The notes below the pieces were generated by a model. It was not told where the DNA came from. It was given only the letters and a program-made list of their open reading frames with translations, and made no database searches. From Ruminococcus sp. (lineage in GTDB: Bacteria; Bacillota; Clostridia; Oscillospirales; Ruminococcaceae), in assembly GCA_015066875.1 (NCBI GenBank), contig SVNM01000003.1, forward strand, positions 1 to 64,000: a stretch of 64,000 bases of DNA. Direction: 5' to 3'. Made by a program: the position numbers and the translations under genes. This document shows, one piece after another, positions 53,109 through 61,817 of this stretch. Position 1 is the first letter of the stretch; each line of letters starts with the position of its first letter.

Positions 53109-54608
53109 TTACAGGCCAAGATACGCCTCAAAGGTAATATTGTCTCCGCCTGTTGAAACATATGCATAGTACTCAAGAATTTTAGCTGCGTCTGTTACAG
53201 TTGATGCTCCGTCGCCGTTTGCATCGCCCAGCTTTTCCTGAAGAGGAACAAGTGAAGATACTCCTCTTGAAGCGTTGTCGGCATATCCGCCAAGAATTGT
53301 TGCGGAATCCGAAGCTGTGATTTTTCCGTCGAAATTCACATCGCCGAAGGGAATACTCTCAATGCTCTTGAAATTGTAATTGTAATATTCAGCGTATGCC
53401 TGAGCTGTAGAGCCTTCATAGCCGATAATTGTTCCGTAGAAAACACTGCAGTCAACAGCTGTGTGGTCCCAGGCATTGCTTACACAGGCGCCGTCCTGAT
53501 AAATCTCGCACTGAGGATTTGAAACGACCAGATATCTGAGATTAGGCATACGGTAATATGTTTCGTTGAAAATTTTAGGTGAATTTACAGGCACCTCGAA
53601 AATACTCAGACCTGTGAATGCAAAGTTCTCATAGCCTATAGCCACGCCTTCGGGAACTCTTATTGCGGAAAGCTTGTCACAGTGATAGAATGCGCTCTGA
53701 TTTATCTTTGTCAGTGTTGAAGGAAGCTTTACGTATTCAAGATTATCGCAATCGGGGAAGCTGTCACGTCCGATTGAGGTTATGCCCTCGCCGATAACTA
53801 TATTTGTAATCAGACTGCGGAAATAGTACCAGGGCGGTGTGAAATCGCTGTACCATACATACTCTGTTTCGTCACTTGCTGTGCTTCGCTCGCCCCAGCT
53901 GAATGAAGGCATTTCACCGCTTCCTGTTATAGTAAGCGTGCCATCGGGGTAAAGAGTATAGTCAAGATTTTCGGGCTCTCTGAGATCAAGCTTGCCGATA
54001 TCCCCAAGAAACAGGCTTATCTGGTCGTATTCGATCCATTTTGTATCTTCTATGCCTCTATATACCTTCTCGCTTACGATATTACTGAATTCCTCGTATG
54101 TGATTCCGTTTCCGTTATTGGTGTACGAACTTACCGTACTGCCTACTCCGTCTACTCCGATAAAATAACGCGAATCATGAACAAGCTTGTTTTCGATGAT
54201 ATTCTGGCCGTTTTCAACACGGAATATCATATAGCAGTCGTACTCGCTGTCATCATCATACTGAGTATAATACAGCACATAATTGCCTGTTTCTTCATTA
54301 CTGCCGATATAATAGAAATTCGTGCCTATTGTGGTAAGCTTGACAGCTTTTTCACCGTCATAGGTGTAAACACCGCCGTCAGCCTTTGCAAATTCAGCAT
54401 ACACAACAAGCTCCGGAATATTATCGTCATCAAGAAATACTGCGTCATAAAGGTAATCTGTACCTGTAGCGTTATACTCCTCAACGATTTCTGTGTAGGC
54501 GTCAACCCACTCAAAGCCGTCTGTTGCCGATGAGGCAATGGGTGTGGGCATCATTGATACTGCCACTCCAAGCGACAATACTGCTGATAAAAGTCTGTTT
54601 TTTTTCAT
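53109..54608 (-). CDS. Secreted protein with leucine-rich repeats and dockerin
   Basis: 499 residues: signal peptide (1 to about 27), an N-terminal domain without recognised family (about 30-205), a BspA-like LRR_5 region (about 215-385; IVIGEGITSIGRDSFPDCDN, YVKLPSTLTKINQSAFYHCD), the cap IIGYEGSTAQAYAE and a C-terminal dockerin (about 420-490, GDVNFDGKITASDSATIL and GDANGDGASTVTDAAKIL). Probably cohesin-docked and adhesive or scaffolding. It is 23 bases downstream of a smaller paralogue. Confidence 0.87.
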   Translation of the reverse strand: MKKNRLLSAVLSLGVAVSMMPTPIASSATDGFEWVDAYTEIVEEYNATGTDYLYDAVFLDDDNIPELVVYAEFAKADGGVYTYDGEKAVKLTTIGTNFYYIGSNEETGNYVLYYTQYDDDSEYDCYMIFRVENGQNIIENKLVHDSRYFIGVDGVGSTVSSYTNNGNGITYEEFSNIVSEKVYRGIEDTKWIEYDQISLFLGDIGKLDLREPENLDYTLYPDGTLTITGSGEMPSFSWGERSTASDETEYVWYSDFTPPWYYFRSLITNIVIGEGITSIGRDSFPDCDNLEYVKLPSTLTKINQSAFYHCDKLSAIRVPEGVAIGYENFAFTGLSIFEVPVNSPKIFNETYYRMPNLRYLVVSNPQCEIYQDGACVSNAWDHTAVDCSVFYGTIIGYEGSTAQAYAEYYNYNFKSIESIPFGDVNFDGKITASDSATILGGYADNASRGVSSLVPLQEKLGDANGDGASTVTDAAKILEYYAYVSTGGDNITFEAYLGL

Positions 54609-54631
54609 AATTAATCCCTCTCCTTAAAAAT

Positions 54632-55543
54632 TTATATTCCTGTTGCACTTTCTGCATAGAAAGCCAGTATCTGTGCTCCGTCTGTAGGAGTAACGCTTCC
54701 GTCACGATTATAGTCCGCGGTCTTTTTTTCTATATCGGTCAACACGCCCGAACCTGTAGTCGCTACCGAAGCATACTCTGAAAGAGCAAGAGCAGAATCT
54801 GTGGGGGTAATTCTGCCGTCAAAATTAACATCGCCGAGCCAGTCAGCATAGAAATCCCCAAGTGAAACAAACTGATTGCCCAGCTCCTGAGCAAGAGCCT
54901 GTGCTGTAGAGCCTTCATAACCGTAAATTACAACATTGGAATAAAGCGACCACGATGACATTTCAAGCTGGCAATCCGGATTGAGTACCGTAAGCTTTTC
55001 AAGAAATCCACAGCGGTAAAACGCGTTTTCAACATATGTGACACTGGGCGGAAGCACTGCTTCTGCAAATGAGTTGTAGTCAAGTCCCGCAATGCTCTGC
55101 AGACCATAATCAAATGTAAGCTTTGAAATATAGCACTCATAAAAAGCGTTAGGTTCTATGGTGCGAACGCTTGAAGGAATATGCACCTGCCCAAGAAAGT
55201 GTGCCTGATAGAATGCTCCCCACCCGATAGTTTCTATTGTATCGGGAAAAGTAACCGATGTAATGCCCTCGCAGTAATTGAATGCGCCGGGACCGATTAT
55301 TTTTACAGGAGTTTCCTCAATATATGAAGGAATAACCACTTCTCCCTCATAGGCATCAGGGAAATCGGAAATCACAGCATAGCGTTCACCATTTTCATCG
55401 GAACGTATTTCATAGGAAAACTCATTTATTGTTCCTGTTGAAATCACATCGTCTGTATTTCCGATAGCTGAAGCTGTTGAGCCTGCCGATGCTCCTGCAA
55501 TACACAGCGACAACGCTACTGATATTACTCTTTTAATTTTCAT
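54632..55543 (-). CDS. Secreted LRR_5-dockerin protein
   Basis: 303 residues: signal peptide (1 to about 26), BspA-like leucine-rich repeats (about 60-205; VTFPDTIETIGWGAFYQAHF, VHIPSSVRTIEPNAFYECY), the cap VIYGYEGSTAQALAQELGN and a C-terminal dockerin (about 235-300, GDVNFDGRITPTDSALAL and ADYNRDGSVTPTDGAQIL). GGAGAG precedes ATG 55543. Forms a two-gene unit with the larger LRR-dockerin gene downstream. Confidence 0.88.
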   Translation of the reverse strand: MKIKRVISVALSLCIAGASAGSTASAIGNTDDVISTGTINEFSYEIRSDENGERYAVISDFPDAYEGEVVIPSYIEETPVKIIGPGAFNYCEGITSVTFPDTIETIGWGAFYQAHFLGQVHIPSSVRTIEPNAFYECYISKLTFDYGLQSIAGLDYNSFAEAVLPPSVTYVENAFYRCGFLEKLTVLNPDCQLEMSSWSLYSNVVIYGYEGSTAQALAQELGNQFVSLGDFYADWLGDVNFDGRITPTDSALALSEYASVATTGSGVLTDIEKKTADYNRDGSVTPTDGAQILAFYAESATGI

Positions 55544-55568
55544 TTCAACTCTCCATATCCAAACAATC

Positions 55569-55617
55569 AGGGACGAATACAGTGCGCCTTAAAGGCTCAT
55601 TCTGAAGTCGTCCCTAC
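55569..55617. repeat. Single GGGACGA-type palindrome
   Basis: AGGGACGA and TCGTCCCT flank about 33 bases between the SUKH and LRR genes. It is related to the palindromes at 44216-44509. It may also act as a transcription barrier, but no T run follows. Confidence 0.6.
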
Positions 55618-55652
55618 ATTATTGTTTTATCTTGTTCTGCTGTTACAGGGAT

Positions 55653-56105
55653 TTACATCAGACCTGCGTCATACATATTATCCTCAAGATTATCGATTAC
55701 CCATTTTACAAGAAACTCTCTGAAAGACATCTTGTAAAGCTTGTTATATCCGTGATCAAATTCATAGAAATTACCGCAGTCATCAATTACAAGCATTGAG
55801 CCGTCGCCGATATAATGTCCGACAATAAAGCATACGTCAATACCCTCAACATCATCATGGGTATATCTGCGTATTGATTCAAAAGGAAGAATATCCGCAG
55901 TCGAGTTCATATCAAAACCGTTTGAAAGCATATACCAGCATTTCAGCTCCTGCGGAAGAGTGATGCCGTTATCGCGCTCCCACCTGCATATATCCTCTTC
56001 ATCTGCGGGAGAATAAAGCTTATAGCTGTCATAAGACGCCTCTTCAAGCTTTCCGCAGTATTCCTTTATTTTGCAAAACTGTTCATAAATCGGGTTATTC
56101 TGCAT
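55653..56105 (-). CDS. SMI1/KNR4 (SUKH) family protein
   Basis: 150 residues with the SUKH pattern: DICRWERDNGITLPQELKCWYMLSNG near the N-terminus, ILPFESIR, and GDGSMLVIDDCGNFYEFDHG with a C-terminal FLVKWVIDNL helix. SUKH proteins are often immunity proteins against secreted nuclease-type toxins, but no toxin gene is adjacent. It lies 14 bases after metG and is probably co-transcribed with it. GGAGG precedes ATG 56105. Confidence 0.85.
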   Translation of the reverse strand: MQNNPIYEQFCKIKEYCGKLEEASYDSYKLYSPADEEDICRWERDNGITLPQELKCWYMLSNGFDMNSTADILPFESIRRYTHDDVEGIDVCFIVGHYIGDGSMLVIDDCGNFYEFDHGYNKLYKMSFREFLVKWVIDNLEDNMYDAGLM

Positions 56106-56119
56106 TTTCAGCCTCCGGT

Positions 56120-58066
56120 TTATCTTATCTTTGCACCAACAGGAACGCTGTCATCAACGAAAAGAACCTTTACGCCGTCGGGAGTATCAGCTGCGCAGAT
56201 CATACCGAAGCTGTCAACACCGCAGAGCTTACAGGGCTTGAGATTAGCGATAATCTGCACCTTCTTGCCGATAAGCTCTTCGGGAGTATAATACTGGGCT
56301 ATACCCGAAACGACCTGACGTCCGCCCATACCGTCGTCCAGCTGGAGACAGAGGAGCTTCTTTGATTTCTTGACCTTCTCACATTCCAAAACCTTTGCAA
56401 CACGGATTTCAACCTTTGCAAAGTCGTCGATTGTGATTTCGGGCGCAAATACGATTTCTTCCTTTGCTTCCTCCTCAGCCTTTGCTGCAGCAATCTGAGC
56501 AGCCATTTTCTCAGCTGCCTCCTGCATAAACTTTTCAGCGTCAATTCTTGCAAAAAGCGGTACAGGCTCGCCTACAGACTTACCTGCCTCAAGTCCGCCG
56601 AAGCTTTCAAGACTTTCAAGAGTACGTGCAGAAGCACCTATCTCGTCAAGAATCTTGTCTGCTGTTTCAGGCATAAAGGGAGTAAGAATAACTCCCAGGA
56701 AGCGTATAGCTTCAAGAAGATTGTAAAGAACAGTACCGAGTCTGTCGCTCATAGCTTCGTCCTTTGCAAGAACCCACGGAGCAGTCTCGTCGATGTACTT
56801 GTTTGCACGTCTTGCAAGGCTCATAATGGCTTCCATAGCGTCAGCCATACGGTACTCGTCCATATATTTTGCAACAAGCTGAGGCATTTCAACAGCCTTA
56901 GCAATAAGCTCATCATCAACAGCTTCTGCACATACGGGAGCCTTTATTTCTCCGCCAAAGTACTTCTTTGACATTGCAACACTTCTGTTTACAAGATTTC
57001 CCAGTGTGTTTGCAAGGTCTGAGTTGTATCTTTCGATAAGTGATTCGTAAGTAATTGAGCCGTCTGAATTTATAGGCATTTCGCTGAGAAGATAATATCT
57101 TGCACCGTCAACTCCGAAAGAGTCCACAACATCGTTTGCATAGATAACATTTCCGCGTGACTTGCTCATCTTGTCCTCGCCGAATAAAATCCAGTTGTGT
57201 CCGAAAAGCTTCTTGGGAATTTCAAGTTCGAGAGCGTGAAGCATAATCGGCCAGTAGATTGAGTGGAATCTCATAATATCCTTGCCGATAACGTGACAGT
57301 CGCAGGGCCAGTACTTCTCGAAAAGCTCGGAAGAGCCGTCGGGGTCATAGCCCATTGCTGTGATATAGTTTGAAAGCGCGTCGATCCATACATAGATTAC
57401 GTGCTTGGGATCAAAGGTTACAGGGATACTCCATGTGAAAGATGTTCTTGAAACGCACAGGTCCTGAAGGCCGGGCTTGATGAAGTTGTTGAGCATCTCC
57501 TTCTTACGGCTTTCGGGAACTATGAAATCAGGGTTCTGCTCGATATAGTCCTCAAGCCACTGCTGATACTTTGAAAGGCGAAGGAAGTACGCCTCTTCAT
57601 TTGCGGGCTGAACCTCTCTTCCGCAGTCGGGACACTTTCCGTCTACAAGCTGTGAAGCTGTCCAGAAGCTCTCACAGGGAGTACAGTAAAGTCCTTCATA
57701 TGAGCTTTTGTAGATATCTCCGCTCTCATAGAGCTTGTTAAAGATCTTCTGAACCACCTTTTCGTGCTGTTCATCTGTAGTTCTGATAAAACCGTCATAG
57801 GAAACATTCATAATGTTGCAGATATCCTTGATTTCTCCTGCAACCTTATCAACGTGCTCCTTGGGAGAAATGCCCTCAGCCCTGGCAAGCTCCTCAATTT
57901 TAAGACCATGCTCATCTGTACCTGTAAGGAAGTAAACGTCATAGCCCTGCATTCTCTTGAAACGTGCAACTGCGTCTGTAAAGACAACCTCATAGGTATT
58001 GCCGATGTGAGGCTTCTTCGACGCATAAGCGATTGCCGTTGTTATATAAAAAGGTTTTTTTGACAT
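56120..58066 (-). CDS. metG: Methionyl-tRNA synthetase
   Basis: 648-residue class I synthetase: HIGN at 20-23 (HIGH motif), zinc-knuckle cysteine pairs YCTPC and CPDCG (about 127-150), anticodon-side barrel, KMSKS near 298-302 and a C-terminal EMAP/tRNA-binding domain (about 545-648, DDFAKVEIRVAKVLECEKVK). No T-box leader is seen; a plain promoter lies upstream. Confidence 0.97.
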   Translation of the reverse strand: MSKKPFYITTAIAYASKKPHIGNTYEVVFTDAVARFKRMQGYDVYFLTGTDEHGLKIEELARAEGISPKEHVDKVAGEIKDICNIMNVSYDGFIRTTDEQHEKVVQKIFNKLYESGDIYKSSYEGLYCTPCESFWTASQLVDGKCPDCGREVQPANEEAYFLRLSKYQQWLEDYIEQNPDFIVPESRKKEMLNNFIKPGLQDLCVSRTSFTWSIPVTFDPKHVIYVWIDALSNYITAMGYDPDGSSELFEKYWPCDCHVIGKDIMRFHSIYWPIMLHALELEIPKKLFGHNWILFGEDKMSKSRGNVIYANDVVDSFGVDGARYYLLSEMPINSDGSITYESLIERYNSDLANTLGNLVNRSVAMSKKYFGGEIKAPVCAEAVDDELIAKAVEMPQLVAKYMDEYRMADAMEAIMSLARRANKYIDETAPWVLAKDEAMSDRLGTVLYNLLEAIRFLGVILTPFMPETADKILDEIGASARTLESLESFGGLEAGKSVGEPVPLFARIDAEKFMQEAAEKMAAQIAAAKAEEEAKEEIVFAPEITIDDFAKVEIRVAKVLECEKVKKSKKLLCLQLDDGMGGRQVVSGIAQYYTPEELIGKKVQIIANLKPCKLCGVDSFGMICAADTPDGVKVLFVDDSVPVGAKIR

Positions 58067-58119
58067 AGTAAAAATCGCTCCTGTCGTGAAAATTTCTGCC
58101 GTAAGGCATTATTATTTTT

Positions 58120-58148
58120 ATTATACACCATTTTTTCCCGTTTGTCAC
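58120..58148 (-). promoter_or_regulatory. Promoter of metG
   Basis: Minus strand GTGACA (58143-58148), 17-base spacer, TATAAT (58120-58125). Confidence 0.78.
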
Positions 58149-58167
58149 GTGTTTTCTTAAAATATGC

Positions 58168-58196
58168 TTGAATTACTTTTTTCCGGGTGGTATAAT
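58168..58196 (+). promoter_or_regulatory. Promoter of the first plus-strand LRR-dockerin gene
   Basis: TTGAAT (58168-58173), 17-base spacer, TATAAT (58191-58196), about 35 bases before the start codon. Confidence 0.75.
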
Positions 58197-58230
58197 TATA
58201 TTAATAATAAGTATTTGGGAGGGATTACTT

Positions 58231-59439
58231 ATGAAATATAAAAAAATTCTTGCAGGTATTCTTGCCTGTGCCGTTATGGGAGTATCTCTGCCGTGTGCTC
58301 CTTATATATTGTCTGTTACTGAGGTTTCGGCAAGCGAGGAGACTGAATATACCGAAGCTTCCTATGGTGCTCTTACATATCACATTTATGCTGATTACGC
58401 TGTTGTTGCAGATTGCGACGAAGCGTCTGCTGAGGTTGAAATACCTTCTCAGATAGACAATGTTCCCGTAACATCAATCGGTGAGCTTGCATTTGATGAT
58501 TGTACAGTACTGACTAAAGTTGTTATCCCCGATACGGTTACAACCATTAGTTATGGTTCGTTTTGGGGGTGTGAAAGCCTTAATGACATAAATATTCCTA
58601 ATAGTGTTACTTTTATTGATAAACAAGCATTCCTTGAGTGTAACAGTCTTGTCAGTATTACTATTCCTGCTTCTGTAACAGAAATGGGAGTCTATGTTTT
58701 TAGTAATTGCGACAGTCTCGAAGCAATTTATGTGGATGATGAAAATACAGCTTACTGCGATTTCGAGGGCGTTCTTTTTGATAAGGCAATGACAACTCTT
58801 ATCCGCTATCCCCGTGCAAAGAAGGCCTCTTCATACCATATCCCCCACGGAGTACTGTATCTTGATAACGGCTGTTTTACCGACTGTGAAAATCTTACCG
58901 AAGTTATATTGCCTGAATCACTCGAACAGCTTATCTACAACACATTTACAGGTTGCGACAATATCAAGGAGTTCACTGTACCCAAAAGTGTATGGCGTAT
59001 AGGTGCTTCAGCGTTCAATTGCAAGGGAATGACCGACATTACAATTATGAATCCCGACTGCGTTATCGATGACAGCACTCTTACTATCGCTAATACATTC
59101 AGAGGCGAGTATTCATATACAGGAACAATTCACGGCTATGAAGGCTCAACTGCTCAGGCTTACGCTGAAAAATACGGCTACAGCTTTATGGCAATCAGCG
59201 AACCTTCAACCGAGCCCGCAGAAATAGTTTACGGCGACGCCGACAACGACGGTGAAGTAAAAATGAATGACGTAATAAGAGTTATGCTTTACTCTTCCAA
59301 TTCAAACGCATATCCTCTTGATGAAAAAGCTCTCAATGCCTGCGATGTGTATCAGCGGGGTGACGGCGTTACTCTTTCAGACGCTCTTTCAATTCAGAAG
59401 ATGGTTACTCAGATTATCAGAGAGCTTCCCGAATCGTAA
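58231..59439 (+). CDS. Secreted LRR_5-dockerin protein
   Basis: 402 residues: signal peptide (1 to about 34), BspA-like leucine-rich repeats (about 70-300; VVIPDTVTTISYGSFWGCES, INIPNSVTFIDKQAFLECNS), the cap HGYEGSTAQAYAEKYGY and a C-terminal dockerin (about 335-400, GDADNDGEVKMNDVIRVM and CDVYQRGDGVTLSDALSIQK). GGGAGGG precedes ATG 58231. The dockerin is almost identical in sequence to that of the next gene. Confidence 0.88.
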   Translation: MKYKKILAGILACAVMGVSLPCAPYILSVTEVSASEETEYTEASYGALTYHIYADYAVVADCDEASAEVEIPSQIDNVPVTSIGELAFDDCTVLTKVVIPDTVTTISYGSFWGCESLNDINIPNSVTFIDKQAFLECNSLVSITIPASVTEMGVYVFSNCDSLEAIYVDDENTAYCDFEGVLFDKAMTTLIRYPRAKKASSYHIPHGVLYLDNGCFTDCENLTEVILPESLEQLIYNTFTGCDNIKEFTVPKSVWRIGASAFNCKGMTDITIMNPDCVIDDSTLTIANTFRGEYSYTGTIHGYEGSTAQAYAEKYGYSFMAISEPSTEPAEIVYGDADNDGEVKMNDVIRVMLYSSNSNAYPLDEKALNACDVYQRGDGVTLSDALSIQKMVTQIIRELPES

Positions 59440-59612
59440 TTCAAGCAATTTATAGGGAATCATCTGTTAGCCATATTGCTGAAAAACTCCTTAAATATTT
59501 GTTCAAGCCTACAATCTTCAGAAAAAAAGTGCGAAATACGCTCTCTTTCTGCAACTAATATATATATAAGGGATTATTATCGACAAATTTATTTACGACA
59601 GGAGGTTTTATT

Positions 59613-61772
59613 ATGAAAAAAATACTTTCAGTACTGGCATCTGCTACTATTATGCTTTCATCGGTTCCGTTTACAGCCTCTTCAATGGCTTCGGCGGAAT
59701 TCTGGACAGAGGAGATTATCCTCCACGCTCCAAATGAAGAACTGCTTTATACGGGAAGCAGTTTCTATCTGCCTTGTACCCAGAATAACTACTACCGCTC
59801 AAAGTTTTATACAAGTGACGAAAGCGTTGCTTCAGTCAGCGGAAGCTTTGTTACCATAAACGGCACGGGTACTGTTCAGATTACCGGTGCAATCGGATAT
59901 GACAGCGGAGAGGCTATTCCTATGGGTACCATAAGCGAAATTCCCGCTGATGTGGAAAATGATGAAACAGACGATATCCCCACCGACCACGAAATGTTTG
60001 CAGAGGATTTTGATTTCGTGGTGGATACAAGCACAATTACCCTTGAAGTAACTCACGACAGCTTGTTCGCTTCTCCTTCGTCAGAGGGGCTTCTCTATGA
60101 GGTTCAGGAGGACGGTACTGCCCTGATAACAGGCTATGAGGGCAAAAACGCATATCTTCTCATTCCGGAAGAAATCGACGGCTATAAGGTTTCAGGCATT
60201 GCGGAAGAGGCTATAGGCTGGTACACAAAGGATAACTTCAATACACAATTTATTGATATCGAAGCCGAGCTTACAGAGCTTACTCCATACGCCTTCATTG
60301 ATTTCTGGAATCTGCGCCGTGTAAAGCTTCCCGATGGTCTTGAGGTTATTGATAAAAGCGCTTTCGGCAATTGTCGTCTGCTTTCAGAAATAAATATTCC
60401 CGATACGGTAAAGACTATAGAAAACAATGCATTTTCTTCCTGCTATTCTCTGGCTGAGCTTGAGCTTCCATATGGACTTGAAACTATCGGAGGTGCATCT
60501 TTTTTCAATTGCCGTTCATTAATCAGCCTTATTCTTCCCGATTCACTGACGACTCTTGAGGGATCGGCATTTACAGATTGTACAAGTCTCACCTCAATGA
60601 CAATCCCCGACAGCGTTACTACTCTCGAAGGAAATGTATTCAGTGGCTGTACTGCTCTTGAAGAGGTTATTCTGCCCGACACTCTTACTGTTCTGCCACA
60701 GTACTTCTTCAGCCGGTGCGAAAATCTGACTACTGTAAATCTGCCGTCATCTCTCGTTGAAATTCAGGAGAACGCATTTTCAGGCTGTACCGCTCTTAAA
60801 AGCATCGATTTCCCCGATGGACTTACAACTATAGGAGATTTCGCTTTTCACAATTCAGGACTTAAATCAGTCTCTCTGCCGGAAAGCCTTACAACCACAG
60901 GCGAAGGTATCTTTCGGGAATGTCTTTCACTTGTTCACGCAGAGCTTCCTGATAATATGACAACAAATGGAAAAAGTATGTTCTCGTATTGTTCTGCGCT
61001 TGAAACAGTAAAGCTTCCCGCAAATCTTGAGGTGCTGGGCGCATATACATTCACTAACTGCACAAGTCTCAAAACCGTTGATTTGCCTGAAGGTCTGAAA
61101 CGAATCAACTCTTACTCATTCCACCGCTGTTCGTCATTCAGCGAGGTCACAATTCCCGAAAGCGTGGAGTATCTGGGACCTGACGCTTTCAGAGGAACAA
61201 ATCTCACTGAAATAGTGCTTCCCGAAAATATGAACACTATATCAGACTATGCATTTATATCCTGTGAGAAGCTTGCAAAGGTCAATATTCCCGAAAAGGT
61301 TACTATGATTGAAAACTACAGCTTTGCACACTGTCTCTCGCTTACAGAATTTGTTATCCCCCAAAATATCACTATCATTGAACACGGAGCATTCTTGGGC
61401 AGTGAAAACATTACTGAAATGACCTTCCTTAATCCCGACTGCAAAATAGAAGAAACTGACATTACTCTTCCCGAATCAGCTGTTATTTACGGCTATGAAG
61501 GCTCTACCGCTCAGGCTTATGCGGAAGCCTTCAACAGAAGCTTTATGCCTCTTGTCTACGGTGATACCGACAACGACGGTGAAGTAAAAATGGCTGATGT
61601 TATCAGAGTTATGCTTTACTCGGCAAATCCGACAGCCTATCCTATTGACGAAACAGGCCTCAGCAATGCCGATGTGTATCAGCGGGGTGACGGCGTTACT
61701 CTTTCAGACGCTCTTTCAATGCAGAAGCTTATTGCTCAGGCAATAACAACGCTTCCCGAATCAGCATTATAA
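59613..61772 (+). CDS. Large secreted LRR_5-dockerin protein
   Basis: 719 residues: signal peptide (1 to about 28), an Ig-like N-terminal part (about 30-150; SDESVASVSGSFVTINGTG resembles a Big_2 fold), about eighteen LRR_5 repeats (about 160-630; LPDGLEVIDKSAFGNCRLLS and similar), cap IYGYEGSTAQAYAEAFN and C-terminal dockerin (about 650-712, GDTDNDGEVKMADVIRVM). AGGAGG precedes ATG 59613. Likely cell- or cellulosome-attached adhesin. Confidence 0.89.
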   Translation: MKKILSVLASATIMLSSVPFTASSMASAEFWTEEIILHAPNEELLYTGSSFYLPCTQNNYYRSKFYTSDESVASVSGSFVTINGTGTVQITGAIGYDSGEAIPMGTISEIPADVENDETDDIPTDHEMFAEDFDFVVDTSTITLEVTHDSLFASPSSEGLLYEVQEDGTALITGYEGKNAYLLIPEEIDGYKVSGIAEEAIGWYTKDNFNTQFIDIEAELTELTPYAFIDFWNLRRVKLPDGLEVIDKSAFGNCRLLSEINIPDTVKTIENNAFSSCYSLAELELPYGLETIGGASFFNCRSLISLILPDSLTTLEGSAFTDCTSLTSMTIPDSVTTLEGNVFSGCTALEEVILPDTLTVLPQYFFSRCENLTTVNLPSSLVEIQENAFSGCTALKSIDFPDGLTTIGDFAFHNSGLKSVSLPESLTTTGEGIFRECLSLVHAELPDNMTTNGKSMFSYCSALETVKLPANLEVLGAYTFTNCTSLKTVDLPEGLKRINSYSFHRCSSFSEVTIPESVEYLGPDAFRGTNLTEIVLPENMNTISDYAFISCEKLAKVNIPEKVTMIENYSFAHCLSLTEFVIPQNITIIEHGAFLGSENITEMTFLNPDCKIEETDITLPESAVIYGYEGSTAQAYAEAFNRSFMPLVYGDTDNDGEVKMADVIRVMLYSANPTAYPIDETGLSNADVYQRGDGVTLSDALSMQKLIAQAITTLPESAL

Positions 61773-61780
61773 TAAAGCAA

Positions 61781-61815
61781 AAAATGCCGTACAGCTTTTT
61801 GTACGGCATTTTATT
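61781..61815. terminator. Bidirectional terminator between LRR-dockerin and uvrC
   Basis: AAAATGCCGTAC (61781-61792) pairs with GTACGGCATTTT (61801-61812); T-rich tails on both strands serve the two convergent genes. Confidence 0.92.
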
Positions 61816-61817
61816 TT

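Noticed and set aside
58067..58167. T-box leader for metG
   Set aside because: The leader is short and lacks the T-box sequence and antiterminator; only a plain promoter is present.
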